From: Paenibacillus soyae
GTDB taxonomy: Bacteria; Bacillota; Bacilli; Paenibacillales; Paenibacillaceae
Assembly (NCBI RefSeq): GCF_024623455.1
Contig: NZ_JANIPJ010000018.1
Span: 62,001-126,000 of the forward strand
DNA length: 64,000 nt
Direction: 5' to 3'
The notes under the pieces are model-generated. The model was not told the DNA's origin. It did not search any database and saw only the letters and a program-made list of their open reading frames with translations. Of the stretch, positions 42,485 to 51,808 are shown piece by piece. The translations under genes were made by a program, and so were the position numbers. Position 1 is the stretch's first letter. Every line of letters starts with the position of its first letter.

Positions 42485-43177
42485 TCAGAACTTCATTATT
42501 TTACGAGTGGTTAAGCTGCCGTTGGCCTGCCGATAGGCAACATAGTCCATCGCCGTCAAATTGACGAGTCCGAGAGCCCGCTCCTCCTCGATCCAATACG
42601 TGTTGCTGCCCAAATCCCCGTTCAGCCTCGCCCCGTCGAAGTATATCCGCTCCACCGGGGTATGGCCGTGTACGACCGGTTTACCTTGCGTAAGCGCAAG
42701 AATGCCCTCTCTGGATAACCCATAGAAGGCTGACTCGTCCATCCATAGGATTTCGCGCGTCTGATTCGCCAATGGCGTGTCGACCTCGAGACCCGAATGC
42801 GTGTAAACAAACTCGTCATCCTGATGGATAATCGGCAATTCGTCGACCCACCTAAGCATCTCATCGAAACTCTTACCGAATTCCGCCTTCAGCTCAGGCA
42901 GCGCCTCCTTCCCGCCATGCTTCATCCAGAGCGGATCGCCATGCCGGAAATAGTCGAGCATCATTTCCTCATGGTTACCGACAACCGCGAATACGCTCTC
43001 CGGATGCGCCTCCATCAGAGACATGACCTTCTTCAGCACCTTGCCGCTGTGATGGCCTCGATCAATATAGTCTCCACCGAACACGAGTTGGTCCGTACTC
43101 CAATTCATTGAGGCATGCGCGAGCAGCTTCTCCAGCCCGATCCCATCACCATGAATATCCGTTATAAAATATTTCAT
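42485..43177 (-). CDS. Metallophosphatase of the serine/threonine phosphatase (PrpE/ApaH-like) type
   Basis: The protein has 230 residues from ATG 43177, with GAGAGG upstream; a longer frame exists upstream without signal. Motifs DIHGDGIGL (about 7-15), GGDYIDRGHHSG (about 34-45), GNHEEMML (about 66-73) and HGHTPVERI (about 180) are the metal and phosphate ligands of the PPP family. It may act on phosphoproteins or dinucleoside polyphosphates. It follows a small membrane protein gene by 16 bp. Confidence 0.92.
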   Translation of the reverse strand: MKYFITDIHGDGIGLEKLLAHASMNWSTDQLVFGGDYIDRGHHSGKVLKKVMSLMEAHPESVFAVVGNHEEMMLDYFRHGDPLWMKHGGKEALPELKAEFGKSFDEMLRWVDELPIIHQDDEFVYTHSGLEVDTPLANQTREILWMDESAFYGLSREGILALTQGKPVVHGHTPVERIYFDGARLNGDLGSNTYWIEEERALGLVNLTAMDYVAYRQANGSLTTRKIMKF

Positions 43178-43193
43178 CGAGGCCTCTCGTACG

Positions 43194-43430
43194 CTACGAC
43201 TTGTCCAAGTTGTCGCCAGAGCCTGCGTTCGATCCCTTCTTCGCGCCGAAGTAATCACGCCGCGAGCCGTCGCGGAACGGCGTGCCGCCGATAATCGCTA
43301 GCGCAATGACGTTCAGGCATAGCCCGAGTCCGAACCACAGCAGCGGGCTGCGATCCCGGCGCGCCGCCATAAGCGCGCAGCAGAATGCTATAATCAACAC
43401 CGGTATAATCAGTTCCCATATCGAATTCAT
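43194..43430 (-). CDS. Small hypothetical membrane protein
   Basis: The frame encodes 78 residues with two hydrophobic helices (about 4-22 and 30-48), a basic loop (AARRDRSPLLW) and a polar tail. I see no known family. It precedes the phosphatase gene by 16 bp on the same strand and is likely to be in the same transcript. Confidence 0.65.
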   Translation of the reverse strand: MNSIWELIIPVLIIAFCCALMAARRDRSPLLWFGLGLCLNVIALAIIGGTPFRDGSRRDYFGAKKGSNAGSGDNLDKS

Positions 43431-43574
43431 TGGATGTCGCTCCTTAATCGATCAAATTTCAAATTTCACCCTATGATTATACCATGTCTGCGCGTACGGC
43501 AACCATTCGAGCCGCCGTTACCTCATCTTCAGGTCCGGAACGGAATCCAAGCCTTCTCCTGATGGGATGGTTGG

Positions 43575-43790
43575 ATGTGGTCTATGGAATAGCGGCGATT
43601 TTACTGTTATTTACCCGTGAACTTGAACAATACTCCGAAATAGCACCCATAATACCCTTATTGGGTCCCCATATGAAGATAACCCTCATTTTCTAAGAAA
43701 TTAGTGCCGTTTATGCCGCTATTTGAACGATAACCTATTACTGCTTCGAAATAACACCATTTTATCCGCTATTCACTTAGAGCACCCACA
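43575..43790. repeat. Imperfect palindromic element
   Basis: Outer arms GAATAGCGGCGATTTTACTG and its complement-like partner (about 43750-43785, CATTTTATCCGCTATTC) pair, and inner arms around AATAGCACCCATAATACCC and TAGTGCCGTTTATGCCGC pair partly. The design resembles that of the elements at 14775 and 22696, but sequence is different. It fills most of the gap 43431-43832; the rest contains nothing that I recognise. Confidence 0.55.
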
Positions 43791-43832
43791 CGCCGTCGAC
43801 TCATCGGCTTCAAGCTTTAATCACGATTAACA

Positions 43833-43865
43833 GAAAAAAAGAACGGCCTCCAATCGGAAGCCGTC
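43833..43865 (-). terminator. Terminator of the tail-collar gene row
   Basis: Minus-strand stem ACGGCTTCC-GATT-GGAGGCCGT followed by TCTTTTTTT. Confidence 0.85.
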
Positions 43866-43876
43866 CCGTCTTACGC

Positions 43877-44398
43877 CTATGGTCTGGAAGGAAATACGCC
43901 TTGCAAAGCGATAATAAAATTAACTCCCAAATAAGGCTGCATATTATTATGGGGCTGACTGCCGCCCGCCGGGGAGACGGCCGCCGGATTCATCGCCGCA
44001 TTCGGCGTCGGACTGTAAACGGGAGTCGTGCTCCGTCCCTGTACGACACCTGCCCAAACGGCGTTCTCCGGGGAGCCCGTCGTGCCGGACGTTGCATTCG
44101 CGGGCACATGGGTATGCATCGGTATCTCGCTCGTCAGAAGCGTAACGCTCGGCGTACCGCCGGGTGCTCCTTGCTGCCGAAGCGTAAGTCCGGCTCCCTG
44201 CCCTTGCTGCATAGGGGCTCTTCCCATCAAATTGGGAAGGGCAAACGTCGTTCTTCCGTCGCCGCCATATGTAACGCCTAATAACGAGAAGAGCGCCGTG
44301 TTCTGCATAATGGGCAGCAGCTGGCCATTGCACAACGCCCAGCCCTTGGGCGCAAAATTGCCGGCAAATGCCCTAATCTCTCCTACAAACGGTTCCAT
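43877..44398 (-). CDS. Phage tail-collar (microcystin-dependent-protein-like) protein 3
   Basis: The protein has 173 residues. It has the tail-collar opening FVGEIRAFAGNFAPKGWALCNGQLLPI and the conserved TYGGDGRTTFALPNLMGR, a His pair in IPMHTH, and the closing SQPHNNMQPYLGVNFIIALQGVFP. These are trimeric-fibre building units related to T4 gp12-type collar domains and to Mdp proteins. It is the last of three paralogues before a terminator. There are no other phage genes nearby. Confidence 0.9.
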   Translation of the reverse strand: MEPFVGEIRAFAGNFAPKGWALCNGQLLPIMQNTALFSLLGVTYGGDGRTTFALPNLMGRAPMQQGQGAGLTLRQQGAPGGTPSVTLLTSEIPMHTHVPANATSGTTGSPENAVWAGVVQGRSTTPVYSPTPNAAMNPAAVSPAGGSQPHNNMQPYLGVNFIIALQGVFPSRP

Positions 44399-44420
44399 CG
44401 TTCCAGCCTCCTTCTCTCGA

Positions 44421-44924
44421 TTAGTTCTGCGACGGGAAGATCCCGTTGACGCAGATGCAATAGTTCATCGCCAAATACGGCTGCATATTCGTATGCGGCT
44501 GGCTGCCGCCCGCCGCGCCGATCGCGTCGGCCCGCAGCGTCGTATTCGCCTCGGGCGAGAAGACGGAGGTTCCGTTCGCTGCTTCGGCCCACACATTCCC
44601 TACGGGCGAATATTGATTCGAGACCGTCGTACTAGCCGACACGGTGTGGGTGTGGGCAGGGATTTCGTTCAACGTCAGCGTATGCGATTCTGCTCCGGCG
44701 ATTTGCCCGAGCGTCACTCCGTTACCGGTATGCACCGGCACCCTCCCTCTCAAATCGGGCAATGCGAACGTTGTGACTCCGTTCCCTCCGTAAGTCGTTC
44801 CCAGAATCGCGAACAAAGCCTGATTCTGATTAATAGGCAGCAGCTGCCCTTGGCACGGGAGCCAGTTCTTGGGCGTGAACCCGAAGCCGAACAATTTAAT
44901 CTCTCCGATATATGATTCCGACAT
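44421..44924 (-). CDS. Phage tail-collar (microcystin-dependent-protein-like) protein 2
   Basis: The protein has 167 residues, a paralogue of its two neighbours with GEIKLFGFGFTPKNWLPCQG at the start, TYGGNGVTTFALPDLRGR in the middle and SQPHTNMQPYLAMNYCICVNG at the end. AAGGAGG precedes the ATG. It is 22 bp from the following paralogue, so the two are co-transcribed. Function as for the other collar proteins: a fibre or adhesin subunit is plausible but unproven. Confidence 0.9.
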   Translation of the reverse strand: MSESYIGEIKLFGFGFTPKNWLPCQGQLLPINQNQALFAILGTTYGGNGVTTFALPDLRGRVPVHTGNGVTLGQIAGAESHTLTLNEIPAHTHTVSASTTVSNQYSPVGNVWAEAANGTSVFSPEANTTLRADAIGAAGGSQPHTNMQPYLAMNYCICVNGIFPSQN

Positions 44925-44940
44925 TTCAGGGCCTCCTTAA

Positions 44941-45020
44941 GTTTTGTGTAACGCAGCGGAACATCGTAAGCATTCGCTTAGTTTTGTGTAACGCAGCGGA
45001 ACATCGTAAGCATTCGCTTA
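44941..45020. repeat. Perfect 40-bp tandem duplication
   Basis: The segment starting GTTTTGTGTAACGC at 44941 is repeated exactly at 44981. It lies between two collar genes, just after the stop of the first. Confidence 0.9.
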
Positions 45021-45022
45021 GC

Positions 45023-45541
45023 TTAGTCTTGCTGAGGGAAAATCCCTTCGGTTGCAATGATGTAATTAAGCGGCAAATAAGGCATCATGTTGTCATGCGG
45101 CTGGTTTCCGCCGACCGCGGAAAGCGATTGCGGGTTCATCTGCCCTGAAACCGCGCTGGTCGAATACGTATTCTGCGTGGCGTCTCCCGCCCAGAATGCG
45201 CCGGTCGGTCCAACCGCCGTGCCCGCAAGCGAGTTGGCATTCGCCGCGTGCGTATGCTGAGGAAGCTGATTCTGAATAAGCGTAACCGACTCAACGCCCC
45301 CCATGCTTCCCAGCGGATAATTCGTGCCGGAAGCCGTGGATGTTCCTTGGCCGATCGGCAGGCGACCCGTCAAATTCGGCACGGCGAACGTGTTCTGGCC
45401 GTCTCCTCCGTATGTTGTGCCGAGCAGAGCAAACAACGTGTCGTACTGCGAGATTGGCAGCAGCGAGCCGTCGCACAGCACCCATCCAACTGGTGCAAAA
45501 GTACCGGCGAACATGCGAATTTCCCCCACATATTGTTCCAT
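45023..45541 (-). CDS. Phage tail-collar (microcystin-dependent-protein-like) protein 1
   Basis: The protein has 172 residues: YVGEIRMFAGTFAPVGWVLC, TYGGDGQNTFAVPNLTGR and NQPHDNMMPYLPLNYIIATEG mark it as the third paralogue. It is the first of the three in transcription order and lies 115 bp after the GNAT gene. A 40-bp tandem repeat separates it from the next copy. Confidence 0.9.
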   Translation of the reverse strand: MEQYVGEIRMFAGTFAPVGWVLCDGSLLPISQYDTLFALLGTTYGGDGQNTFAVPNLTGRLPIGQGTSTASGTNYPLGSMGGVESVTLIQNQLPQHTHAANANSLAGTAVGPTGAFWAGDATQNTYSTSAVSGQMNPQSLSAVGGNQPHDNMMPYLPLNYIIATEGIFPQQD

Positions 45542-45656
45542 TGCCGTAATTCCCCTTTCGTATGTCTTCGTGGTTATCTATTAAGAAATCGACGCCGCGG
45601 CGAAGCGGCTGCCGATTGCTTCGATGGTTAACTTACGATTTCGCAAAACAATGCGA

Positions 45657-46118
45657 TCATGAAGACCAAACCATGGATACCTGCAGCTCGTCTTCCCTCA
45701 CCGGTACAAAAGATAGTCGCTCGTATAGACGGAGAGCCGGATTATCCTTCCTCACCGTTAAACGCAGCGGCTTGCCCATCCCTCGAGCCTCGTCCTGAAG
45801 CATGGACAGCACCTTCGACCCGATGCCCTGATTCCGCATGGCGGGCAAAAGCGAGAGGTCGATAATGACCATCTCGCTCTCGCCGTTCTCCGTATGCACC
45901 ATGCCGGCTTGTTCGCCTGCGCGGAGGATGATCCAGCGAACTCCATTCGGATATTGCATCCGGTAGGACATTTGCCTTGCCTGGAACTGCATCGCCAGAA
46001 ACGCTCGGCTTTCCTGCTCTCCAAAGCCCCAAGCCGTCAGCTCTTCTTGTCTGGAGAAGGCGTACAGCTCGAGCTCGAGCGGTACGCCTTCTTCCGTTTC
46101 TTTTAGAGTAATCTCCAT
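45657..46118 (-). CDS. GNAT-family N-acetyltransferase
   Basis: The protein has 153 residues from ATG 46118, after AGAGGTG; a GTG two codons earlier is less likely. The acetyl-CoA site is in LSLLPAMRNQGIGSKVLSML (about 90-109) and the C-terminal ENPALRLYERLSF-like block is NPALRLYERLSFVPV. It starts 13 bp after the stop of the giant SLH protein gene, so the two share a transcript. It may acetylate a surface component or a small molecule; the target is not known. Confidence 0.88.
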   Translation of the reverse strand: MEITLKETEEGVPLELELYAFSRQEELTAWGFGEQESRAFLAMQFQARQMSYRMQYPNGVRWIILRAGEQAGMVHTENGESEMVIIDLSLLPAMRNQGIGSKVLSMLQDEARGMGKPLRLTVRKDNPALRLYERLSFVPVREDELQVSMVWSS

Positions 46119-46131
46119 AAGCACCTCTTAC

Positions 46132-49100
46132 TTACATGAATTGACCGACTTGCAGCAATCTGACGATTACCGCTGCCAGCTGCGCTCTGGTCATTGGCTC
46201 GTCCGGCGATATGCCGGCGCCGTTTCCGTTCACAATGCCGAGAAGAACGGTCAGCGCGACGGCCTCCTCCGACCAGGCGTGAAGCTGGTCCTGATCTCCG
46301 AACGACGCAAGCGCATCCGCTTGCTCATCCTCTGTAAAGTCAGGCTTCAATTCCATTAAGCCGAACGCACGGGAGAGGATGACCATCGCTTCCTCCCGCG
46401 AAATTTGCTCGTCCGGACGGAACGTTTGGTCCCCGTAGCCGCTAATTAATCCGAATGCGTAAGCAGCCGCGACAGCTTCCGCATACCAGGCGTCACCCTC
46501 TATATCGCGGAATGTGCCTGCGTTCTCGATGTTGTATAAGCCGAGCGCCCCGGTAATGATCGACGCGAACTCCGCGCGCGTGACGCTCCGTCCCGGCATG
46601 AACTGCCCCTCTCCCGTCCCCTGAACGACAAGGCGGGAAGCAAGCTCGTCGATGTACGTCTTCGCCCAACCGGATACGTCCTCGAACGATGTCTCATACG
46701 CGATCAGCGTGAACACGCCTCCGGCAAAGCTATGCACCCTCATGTCGAACCCGCCGTCCTGCTCCTCGATTCTCGTAGGCACATGGACCGCTTTGCCATT
46801 GGGCAGCAGAAGGACGGCCGTTGTCGGTTTCTGGCCCTTCAGCTCCTCCTCGCCGTAGCTGATGGTGAGGTAGCCCTTTACGCTGGTCAGCTTGGTTCTG
46901 GACTCGCCGCTTTGTCTGTACAGCTGGAAGCTCATCGGTTCAACAAGCAGCTTAAAGCCTTTGTTGTCGGCGATTCGCTCGAGCTTAGCTGACGACATCG
47001 CATCGGCCTTCTTAATTTCCAACACAAGCTTGGAGGAATCGCCCTCCCAGCCGCGAAGCAGTTCATCTATTGCGGCGGCGGACAGTCCGTAGCTCGAACC
47101 GCCCATAACGATCGTAATCGTCTTATTTCCTTCATCCAGCAGCTCCAGGAGCTTCTCGTCGATGCCGAGCTCGACGTTCTTCGCTTTGTCGCCGACATCG
47201 ATGGTGATGACGCCGTCCTCGGACTTCTTGATCACATCCTCGAGACGTTCTCCATCCAGCGAGATTACGATGACTTCCTGTCCGTCTTTAATTTCGACCT
47301 TCACCTCGACTCCCGGCAAGCCGGTTAAACCGTCAATAATGACCGGCGGCTTCGGCGGCTCCACGATGATGACCGGCGGATTATTGCGGACCGTTACCGT
47401 TGCAGCGGCGGAGTCGAGCAAACCGTCATTCACTTTATAGGTGAAGGTGACGGTGGAATAATTGCCCGGCTGGGGCGTAAAGGTGAACTCGCCGGTTGAC
47501 TCGTCCAAATCGATTGTTCCCGTCGCGGGTTGATCCACGATGGCATACGTCAACGGATCGGATTCAATGTCGGTTGCTTTCAGCTGTCCGTCGACGGCTC
47601 TGCCGATGCTTGTCGTGAATTGCAGCGTCTCCGCCGCCGGCGCGTCGTTCACCGACGTCACCTCAATCTCCATGTCGGCCGGACCGGATGCTTCCAGCGC
47701 GTTCGCGGATACCGTCCACTCGAACGTCGTCGTACCGAACCAATTCGAGTCCGGAACAAACTGAAGCTTGTCCAGATCGGCTGGCGGAACCTCGTCATCT
47801 TCTTCTACCGCCGCGCCATCCAGCTTGAGGCTGCCGTGCTCCGGCAGCGATAGAATCGTGACCGTATCGATTGGAATCCCGTCCGCATTCGAATAGTTAA
47901 AATCGGCCTGCGCAAAATCGATCGCCGTATCCTCCGTTCCCGTTACGCCGCTGTCGGCTGCGGCCGGAATCGAGCGATACAAGATAGAGTCGCTAATCGC
48001 GGTCGTGTTCACGTTTCCAGCTTCGTCGCGCAGCTGCACGTATACGGTCTTCGCGCCGTAACCAGCGGCGAGCGTCCAGCTTTTCTCGCCTACAAAAGCT
48101 TCCCATTCGCCGTCTGCCCAAGTTGTTCCATCAAGCGAGAAGCGCATATCCAGCTCTGTAGCATCGGTTGCCGTTAGGGTAAGAGTGACGTTCGCGCTGG
48201 TCGTTTCCGCGGCTCCATTGTTAATGGTGAGGGTGCCGGCCGGAGCCGTCTTATCGATCGTAAACGCGATCAGCGTTTCATTATCGTAATCATCCTTAAC
48301 CAGCAATAGATATTCATCATTGTCTGAAACGATTGTTCCGCTAGTGAACGGCGACTCATTTACTGTTGCCGTCAGGACGGAGCTTGGATTCGCATCCGAG
48401 TATGTCGGAGTTACCGCCGAGTTATAAAAGGCACCGTCTGCTACGCCTGTTACGACAGGGGGCGTTGCGTCGATACTGAAGTCCACCTTCGTCGTCAGAC
48501 CTGCAGCATCGGTGACGATGAGCGTATAGCTGCCGTCCGTGGAAATTGTCCCAGTCCTGTCGATAGTACCAAACGGCGAACCATTAAGAGTCGCAGAACC
48601 TTCATTAAAGGATACTTCTACCGCCCTGTTGAGCTTAGCACCGTCCGTTACGCCGTCAACCTCGGGCGGAGTCGTGTCGAGTACAATCGCGTCGCTCTGC
48701 TCCACGGATTCGAGACCGCTAGCATCCTTTGCCTTGACGTAAACCGTCTTCGTTCCATCGCCGGGCGCCAGAGTCCAGGACACGGAAGGGCTTGCCGCCA
48801 GCTCGGTCCATGAATTGCCGTCGTTCGATAGAAGCAGCGCCGATACGTTATTCTCCGGATCGGTATAGGAGACGTTCAGCGTCACCGAACCTGATGTCGT
48901 GAATGCGGCTCCTCCGTTAATTTGAACGGACGATATGGCCGGCGCCTCTTGAACGTCCGTCACTAGAATGGTCATCGCGTCCGAAAACGAGTTGCCGGCC
49001 TGATCCGTTACTTTCAGGGTCAAGCTATAGCTGTTTTTTTGCTCATAATCAAATACCTCATTCGAGCTGATCGTCGTTCCCGATAGAGTAAAGCTCGCCG

Positions 49101-51597
49101 AATCGACGCCCGTCAACTCGTATACATAACCTGCTGAATCGGGATCGGTTGTGCTGAGCGTGCCTACCGTTGTGCCCGCCGCCCTATTCTCCGCAATGCT
49201 GTTGGAAGAGAGCTGAATGCTTGTTGGAGCGGTCATGTCCAAAATAATCGTGTCGCTGATCGGCGGAATGCTTACATTGTTCGCCGCATCCCGCAGCTCC
49301 ATATAGACGGTTTTCTCGCCGTCGCCGGCGGACAGCTGCCAGGTGTAGGAGGCCGCCGCGCTAACCCAGCCACTCCAGCCTGTCCCGTCGTTCGAGAAAC
49401 GCATCTCTGCGGCGTCGCCGTAATTAATGGACAGATTGACGTCTCTGTCGTTCACGTAGGTCTGCCCGCCCTCGATGGTCACGCTGCCCGACGGAATGGT
49501 CATGTCGAGGCCGATTAGATCGCTCGCTACGGCGGATTCCCGCCCGCCGGCATCCCTCGCCTTAACGTACACCGTCTTCGTACCGTCGCCTGGCGCTAAG
49601 GTCCATGGCACAGACGTGGCCGGCGCCAGCTCCGTCCAATCGCTGTTATCGTTCGAGAGCAGAAGCCGCGACACGTCGCCATCCGGATCATCGTATGCTA
49701 CGGTCACCGTTACCGAATCGGAGGTCGTGAACGCCGCTCCTCCGTTGATTTGAACCGAAGTGACGACCGGCGGTTCCGGAGCATTCGTTACCACTACGGT
49801 GATCGTGTCCGTAAACGCGTTGCCTGCCAAATCCGTTACTTTGACATTCAACGTATAGCTATTCTTTTGCTCGTAATCGAATACCGCGTTCGAGCTGATC
49901 GTCGTTCCCGTTAGAGTAAAGCTAGCCGTGTCGCCACCCGTTAGCTCGTATACGTAGCCCGTCGAATCGGGATCGGTTGTGCTTAACGTGCCGACTACCG
50001 TGCCGGATTCCGAGTTTTCCGCAATGGAGCCCGGTGACAGCTGAATCTCCGTCGGCGCCGCCGTATCCAGAAGGATCGTGTCGCTGCTCGGCGGACTGCT
50101 TACATTGCCTGCTGCATCCCGCAGCTCCATATAGACGGTTTTCTCGCCGTCGCCCGGAGCAAGCGTCCATGGATGCGTTACTGCCGCAGCGGTCCAGCCG
50201 CTCCAAGCAAGATCTTCATTGGAGAAGCGCATTTGCGCGGCGTCCCCGTAGTCGACTGTCAGCGTTACCGCTGCGGCATTCGCGTGAGCCTGTCCGCCAT
50301 TGATCGTGACACCGCCGGATGGGGCCGTCTGATCCAGCGTGATCGTATCGCTCTGCACCGGGGATTCCAGACCGCCGGCATCCTTCGCTTTGACGTAAAC
50401 CGTCTTAAGTCCGTCTCCGGAAGCTAGCGGCCAGGTCACCGACGGGCCTGCCGTCAGCTCGGTCCAATCGCTGTTGTTGTTTGAAAGAAGAAGCTTCGTT
50501 ACGTTGTTCTCCGGATCTGCCGAACTGACGGCTACCGTGACCGAATTCGAGTTGGTCGTTGCAGCTCCGCCGTTGATTTGAACCGACGTAAGGGCCGGCA
50601 CCTCGTTCACGTCCGTTACTTGCACGGTGAATGGGCTCTTAAACTTATTGCCCACAGAGTCCGTTACCTCAACTTCAAAGCCATAACTGCTCTTTGCCTC
50701 ATAGTTGAATACGGCGTTACTCCGAAGCGAATTGCCCGCGATCGTAAAGCTTGCCGCATCGCCGCCCGGCACGAGCGCATAGGTAAATGTATCGCCGGCA
50801 TCGGGATCGGTTGCGGTGAGCGTCCCGATCGAAGTGCCGCTTGCCGCATTCTCCGCAATGCTGTTTGAAGAGAGTGAAAGAGCCGTCGGCGGGCTATTCG
50901 GCTCGTATTCGTAGAGAAGGTAGGGCACGCCGGCGCTGTTCTGCGGGCCATCTGCATCGCTGATGCTAATATAATGCCGAATTTCCCCGCTCGCACCGGC
51001 ATTAATATCTGAAGCGTTTGGCCCCTCTAGAACAAAGGTTGCTTGCCGATCCTGACTATCCACGAGCTGATCTTTTATGAAGTTTGTTACATCCATTCGA
51101 ATGAGCATGGGAGGCGAGGGCTCCGATGGAGAGAAATGGGCTTGATAGGCCGAGAAAGAAATGTCTTTCTTCATAATAAATTCATCGAGCTCGAAAGCCG
51201 GAACATCGCTCGCCTCCCCTGACGCCTCGCTCCAGCCATCGTCGCCCGCCCCGTACAGTTTAATGTAAGGATCAATTGACGACTGATTTCTTACAATTCT
51301 GCCCTCAAGTATGGGCAATACGAGTTCAACTTGCTTTAGCGCGCGGCCCGAGTCAATCTGTCCCGCGAGATCGAACTGGAGATGCGATGTGTGCTGGCCG
51401 AATGAGCTCATATAACCAATGAAATTGAGTCCTCCATCACCATCATAAGATAATATTTCATCATCAAACTTGTCCTTCACGGGAGCAATCGTCCCCGTCT
51501 CCCCCGCCGCACTAACCGTCAGAGCCGAGCCTATCGGATTAAGCAGCGTCAACGTCATACATAGGACTAATAGAATAGCCAGTTTCTTGCTCATCAT
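46132..51597 (-). CDS. Giant cell-surface protein with cadherin/Ig-like repeats and three SLH domains
   Basis: The protein has 1,821 residues. After a signal peptide (about 1-31) comes a beta-sandwich domain (about 40-235). Three repeats of roughly 290 residues follow, each with a cadherin-like part (SIAENxxSGTxVGTLSTTDPD) and two Ig-like parts (VTSVQINGGAAFTTSDSVTV, GEKTVYMELRDAAGNVS). A further Ig/cadherin block and a hinge rich in Pro, then a domain of about 190 residues, precede three SLH domains (about 1640-1821) that bind pyruvylated wall polymer. It is an adhesin or S-layer-associated protein. It heads a likely operon with GNAT and collar genes. Confidence 0.93.
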   Translation of the reverse strand: MMSKKLAILLVLCMTLTLLNPIGSALTVSAAGETGTIAPVKDKFDDEILSYDGDGGLNFIGYMSSFGQHTSHLQFDLAGQIDSGRALKQVELVLPILEGRIVRNQSSIDPYIKLYGAGDDGWSEASGEASDVPAFELDEFIMKKDISFSAYQAHFSPSEPSPPMLIRMDVTNFIKDQLVDSQDRQATFVLEGPNASDINAGASGEIRHYISISDADGPQNSAGVPYLLYEYEPNSPPTALSLSSNSIAENAASGTSIGTLTATDPDAGDTFTYALVPGGDAASFTIAGNSLRSNAVFNYEAKSSYGFEVEVTDSVGNKFKSPFTVQVTDVNEVPALTSVQINGGAATTNSNSVTVAVSSADPENNVTKLLLSNNNSDWTELTAGPSVTWPLASGDGLKTVYVKAKDAGGLESPVQSDTITLDQTAPSGGVTINGGQAHANAAAVTLTVDYGDAAQMRFSNEDLAWSGWTAAAVTHPWTLAPGDGEKTVYMELRDAAGNVSSPPSSDTILLDTAAPTEIQLSPGSIAENSESGTVVGTLSTTDPDSTGYVYELTGGDTASFTLTGTTISSNAVFDYEQKNSYTLNVKVTDLAGNAFTDTITVVVTNAPEPPVVTSVQINGGAAFTTSDSVTVTVAYDDPDGDVSRLLLSNDNSDWTELAPATSVPWTLAPGDGTKTVYVKARDAGGRESAVASDLIGLDMTIPSGSVTIEGGQTYVNDRDVNLSINYGDAAEMRFSNDGTGWSGWVSAAASYTWQLSAGDGEKTVYMELRDAANNVSIPPISDTIILDMTAPTSIQLSSNSIAENRAAGTTVGTLSTTDPDSAGYVYELTGVDSASFTLSGTTISSNEVFDYEQKNSYSLTLKVTDQAGNSFSDAMTILVTDVQEAPAISSVQINGGAAFTTSGSVTLNVSYTDPENNVSALLLSNDGNSWTELAASPSVSWTLAPGDGTKTVYVKAKDASGLESVEQSDAIVLDTTPPEVDGVTDGAKLNRAVEVSFNEGSATLNGSPFGTIDRTGTISTDGSYTLIVTDAAGLTTKVDFSIDATPPVVTGVADGAFYNSAVTPTYSDANPSSVLTATVNESPFTSGTIVSDNDEYLLLVKDDYDNETLIAFTIDKTAPAGTLTINNGAAETTSANVTLTLTATDATELDMRFSLDGTTWADGEWEAFVGEKSWTLAAGYGAKTVYVQLRDEAGNVNTTAISDSILYRSIPAAADSGVTGTEDTAIDFAQADFNYSNADGIPIDTVTILSLPEHGSLKLDGAAVEEDDEVPPADLDKLQFVPDSNWFGTTTFEWTVSANALEASGPADMEIEVTSVNDAPAAETLQFTTSIGRAVDGQLKATDIESDPLTYAIVDQPATGTIDLDESTGEFTFTPQPGNYSTVTFTYKVNDGLLDSAAATVTVRNNPPVIIVEPPKPPVIIDGLTGLPGVEVKVEIKDGQEVIVISLDGERLEDVIKKSEDGVITIDVGDKAKNVELGIDEKLLELLDEGNKTITIVMGGSSYGLSAAAIDELLRGWEGDSSKLVLEIKKADAMSSAKLERIADNKGFKLLVEPMSFQLYRQSGESRTKLTSVKGYLTISYGEEELKGQKPTTAVLLLPNGKAVHVPTRIEEQDGGFDMRVHSFAGGVFTLIAYETSFEDVSGWAKTYIDELASRLVVQGTGEGQFMPGRSVTRAEFASIITGALGLYNIENAGTFRDIEGDAWYAEAVAAAYAFGLISGYGDQTFRPDEQISREEAMVILSRAFGLMELKPDFTEDEQADALASFGDQDQLHAWSEEAVALTVLLGIVNGNGAGISPDEPMTRAQLAAVIVRLLQVGQFM

Positions 51598-51749
51598 TGC
51601 CTCCTCATCGTTATTTAATGGTGATGTATGTCAATGAAGTAGGTCTACATGGGTCTATTCAACTATATTTTTCTCTAGTAGAGATTAACATATTTTGTCT
51701 AAATGGAACATCTTTTTTCAGAGTTTGCAGCCATTTTATAAATAAACCA

Positions 51750-51782
51750 CAAGAAAGCGGCCATCCTTCCCGAACGGCCGCT
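51750..51782 (-). terminator. Terminator of the NHL/SLH protein gene
   Basis: Minus-strand stem AGCGGCC (51782-51776) / GGCCGCT (51762-51756) with a 13-nt loop, followed by TTCTTG. The rest of the gap 51598-51808 is the AT-rich upstream region of the giant protein gene. Confidence 0.7.
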
Positions 51783-51808
51783 CCTGATGTCCTGTCTCTA
51801 TGCGTAAT

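Noticed and set aside
42241..42564. Plus- and minus-strand frames with a 17-residue repeat
   Set aside because: Both strands are open because 51 is divisible by three; there is no ribosome binding site and no family resemblance.
43877..45541. Prophage or tailocin
   Set aside because: Only collar-domain proteins are present; no capsid, sheath, baseplate, terminase, holin or integrase genes were seen.
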